From an uncultured Jannaschia sp. (GTDB lineage: Bacteria; Pseudomonadota; Alphaproteobacteria; Rhodobacterales; Rhodobacteraceae), in assembly GCA_937916365.1 (NCBI GenBank), contig CALFSY010000134.1, forward strand, positions 1-8,401: 8,401 nucleotides of DNA, in the 5' to 3' direction. A model generated the notes under the pieces. It was not told the DNA's origin, did not search any database, and was given only the letters and a program-made list of their open reading frames with translations. The position numbers were made by a program, and so were the translations under genes. Shown here one piece after another: positions 6,955 to 8,401 of the stretch (position 1 is its first letter; each line of letters starts with the position of its first letter).

Positions 6955-7743
6955 ATGACCGTTAACCAAGCCCAAGTGCGGCGGTTTTCCACGGACGATT
7001 GGCGCGACCGCGTTTTGGCCGATCCAGAGCTAATTTTAGAAGACCGCGATCTTATGCGCGCCTTGACCGCGGCCAATGATCGTCAGATGGGCGTCAATTT
7101 AATTGATATGCGCGGGATTGCCATGGAACGGTTGGAAAACCGTTTAGACAATTTAGAAAACACCCATCGGTCTGTCATTGCGGTGGCCCACGATAACCTG
7201 GTTGGCACAAATCAGGTGCATCGCGCGGCCCTTAGCGTTTTGGCACAACCGGATTTAGCGTCATTTCTAAATGTTATTGACACAGAGATTGCCCGCACCC
7301 TACAGGTGGATCATATTCAGGTGGTGATCGAACGGGCCACCTCGAATCGTAGTGCCGCCATCGATCTCCACCCAAACACCCCGATGAAGGGTGCGGCACC
7401 GCGCACAATGAATGCCTATCTGGCCAAAGATCGCCGGACGGCCCCGCAAATGCCGATTTTGCGACAGGCCCTCGGCCATAAAAACAAAAGCCAAGCGCGC
7501 ATTTTCGGTAAACTTTGGGATAACATCCGGTCAGAGGCCATTTTATCGCTGAACCTTGGCCCCCCCCGGCACCCCCGTGCACTTTTGGTTTTGGGATCGA
7601 CAAATCCTCGGCAATTCCGCCCAGGTGACGGGACGGAGCTTTTGGTGTTTTTCGCGAATGTATGCGCGCTATCGCTGCAACGTTGGCTGGATTCGGATGG
7701 ACAAACCCCAGTGGGGCGCTTCCCAGAAACATCGCGGGCGTAA
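6955..7743 (+). CDS. DUF484 family protein, GAF-like
   Basis: Cytosolic protein of 262 residues matching the DUF484 family, whose function is not established. The N-terminal part (FSTDDWRDRVLADPELILEDRDLM) is typical of the family. A predicted helical or coiled-coil segment follows (about 55-80, GIAMERLENRLDNLENTHR), then a GAF-like sensory fold (about 90-246) with the family-like hydrophobic strands ALLVLGSTNPRQFRPGDGTELLVFFANV near its end. No catalytic residues or signal peptide are seen. The gene overlaps xerC by one base (TAATG), so the two proteins are probably made together; the same DUF484-xerC neighbourhood is common in both gamma- and alphaproteobacteria, which hints at a role linked to XerC or to cell division, but this is inference. 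Start chosen by the strong Shine-Dalgarno; the in-frame ATG at 6916 would add 13 residues unlike the family. Confidence 0.87.
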   Translation: MTVNQAQVRRFSTDDWRDRVLADPELILEDRDLMRALTAANDRQMGVNLIDMRGIAMERLENRLDNLENTHRSVIAVAHDNLVGTNQVHRAALSVLAQPDLASFLNVIDTEIARTLQVDHIQVVIERATSNRSAAIDLHPNTPMKGAAPRTMNAYLAKDRRTAPQMPILRQALGHKNKSQARIFGKLWDNIRSEAILSLNLGPPRHPRALLVLGSTNPRQFRPGDGTELLVFFANVCALSLQRWLDSDGQTPVGRFPETSRA

Positions 7744-8401
7744 TGACACTTGCGCTAAGCCCGGCCGTGCGCGACATGTTAGAAACATGGTTGCGTGATC
7801 TGGGTGCGTTGCGGGCCGCATCGGCCAACACGATCGACGCATATCGCGGCGATGTAACCGATTTTTTTACCTTTCAAACCCACCATCATAATGCCGCTCT
7901 AACCCCTGCCGATTTGCGGGATCTGGGCCGTGCGGATGTTCGGGCTTGGATGGCAAATCAACGTAATCGGGGGGTTGGGTCGCGGTCGTTGGCGCGGCGA
8001 TTATCTTCGGTCAAAGCATTTTATCGTTGGTGGGCAGACCGCGAAAATATCAATGCGGCGGCGATCCTTACGCTGCGGCCCCCCAAGTATAGCCGCGGGT
8101 TACCCCGCCCCCTAAGCGAACAAGACGCCCGCAATCTTGTGCAATCCATAGGTGCAGATGCCGATCAAGATTGGGTGGCGGCCCGCGACACGGCGATATT
8201 GATGTTATTGTATGGGTGCGGTTTGCGCCGGTCAGAGGCATTGGATTTAACGGCAAAGATTTTACCATTGCGCGATACCTTGCGCGTCAAAGGCAAGGGC
8301 GGTAAGGAACGCGATGTGCCCGTTTTGCCCACGGCACGTGCGGCGGTTGCCCGATACGCTGCCCTATGCCCGCATGATTTGACGGCGGATACACCGCTTT
8401 T
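7743..8401 (+). CDS. xerC: Tyrosine recombinase XerC (3' end missing)
   Basis: Site-specific tyrosine recombinase that, with XerD, resolves chromosome dimers at dif. The frame opens at ATG 7743 and stays open to the window end: 219 whole codons of an expected 300 or so. Residues 1-105 form the SAM-like core-binding domain (SANTIDAYRGDVTDF, RSLARRLSSVKAFYRWW). The catalytic domain begins about 123 (RPLSEQDARNL); box I YGCGLRRSEALDL has the first catalytic arginine Arg162, and VKGKGGKER carries the beta-hairpin lysine Lys185. The HxxR box, second His/Trp and nucleophilic tyrosine lie beyond the window, so completeness cannot be judged. XerC rather than XerD or a phage integrase is inferred from the adjacent DUF484 gene and the sequence style. 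The start overlaps the DUF484 stop as TAATG with no strong Shine-Dalgarno, so its translation is probably coupled. Confidence 0.9.
   Translation, partial: MTLALSPAVRDMLETWLRDLGALRAASANTIDAYRGDVTDFFTFQTHHHNAALTPADLRDLGRADVRAWMANQRNRGVGSRSLARRLSSVKAFYRWWADRENINAAAILTLRPPKYSRGLPRPLSEQDARNLVQSIGADADQDWVAARDTAILMLLYGCGLRRSEALDLTAKILPLRDTLRVKGKGGKERDVPVLPTARAAVARYAALCPHDLTADTPL

Noticed and set aside
7274..7831. 185-codon minus-strand open frame over DUF484/xerC
   Set aside because: Antisense shadow of two recognised genes; no family resemblance.

Overview
The window looks like a stretch of core chromosome from an alphaproteobacterium, most likely Rhodobacterales (Roseobacter/Rhodobacter type). 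Evidence: the character of the proteins (HisC with the PQPGI...[11 protein letters not shown] start, a short TyrA with the GLGLIASS nucleotide motif, a Pro-rich extensin-like protein), the gene order Fsa/Tal - DUF484 - xerC diverging from priA, and GxxxG-type SAM and helicase motifs closest in feel to that group. Base composition by eye is only moderately GC-rich (not counted), with many TTA and TTG leucine codons, so this is probably not one of the very high-GC members. No tRNA, rRNA, insertion sequence, prophage or CRISPR array is visible.

Layout. (1) Positions 1-1007, plus strand: 3' part of a cyclopropane-fatty-acyl-phospholipid synthase type methyltransferase; the gene begins before the window. 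(2) Positions 1027-6149, minus strand: four genes, transcribed in the order priA -> hisC -> tyrA -> extensin-family protein. The last three are joined by stop/start overlaps (TGATG between hisC and tyrA, GTGA between tyrA and the extensin-like gene), so they are almost certainly one operon with coupled translation; a 124-base gap after priA could hold a separate promoter for hisC. A small hairpin lies where this operon meets the methyltransferase gene tail to tail. (3) Positions 6226-8401, plus strand: a transaldolase/fructose-6-phosphate aldolase family gene, then a DUF484 gene and xerC, the last two overlapping by one base (TAATG). xerC runs off the right end. A 76-base divergent intergenic region separates priA from the transaldolase gene.

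Functionally the genes cover membrane lipid modification, tyrosine and histidine biosynthesis, periplasmic cell-wall processing, replication restart (PriA), central sugar-phosphate metabolism and chromosome-dimer resolution (XerC). I see no previously undescribed defence or mobile system. The points most worth a second look are active-site residues indicating that the Fsa-like protein is a true transaldolase, the translational coupling of a secreted cell-wall protein to tyrosine biosynthesis, and two mutually exclusive RNA stems just before the DUF484 ribosome binding site.
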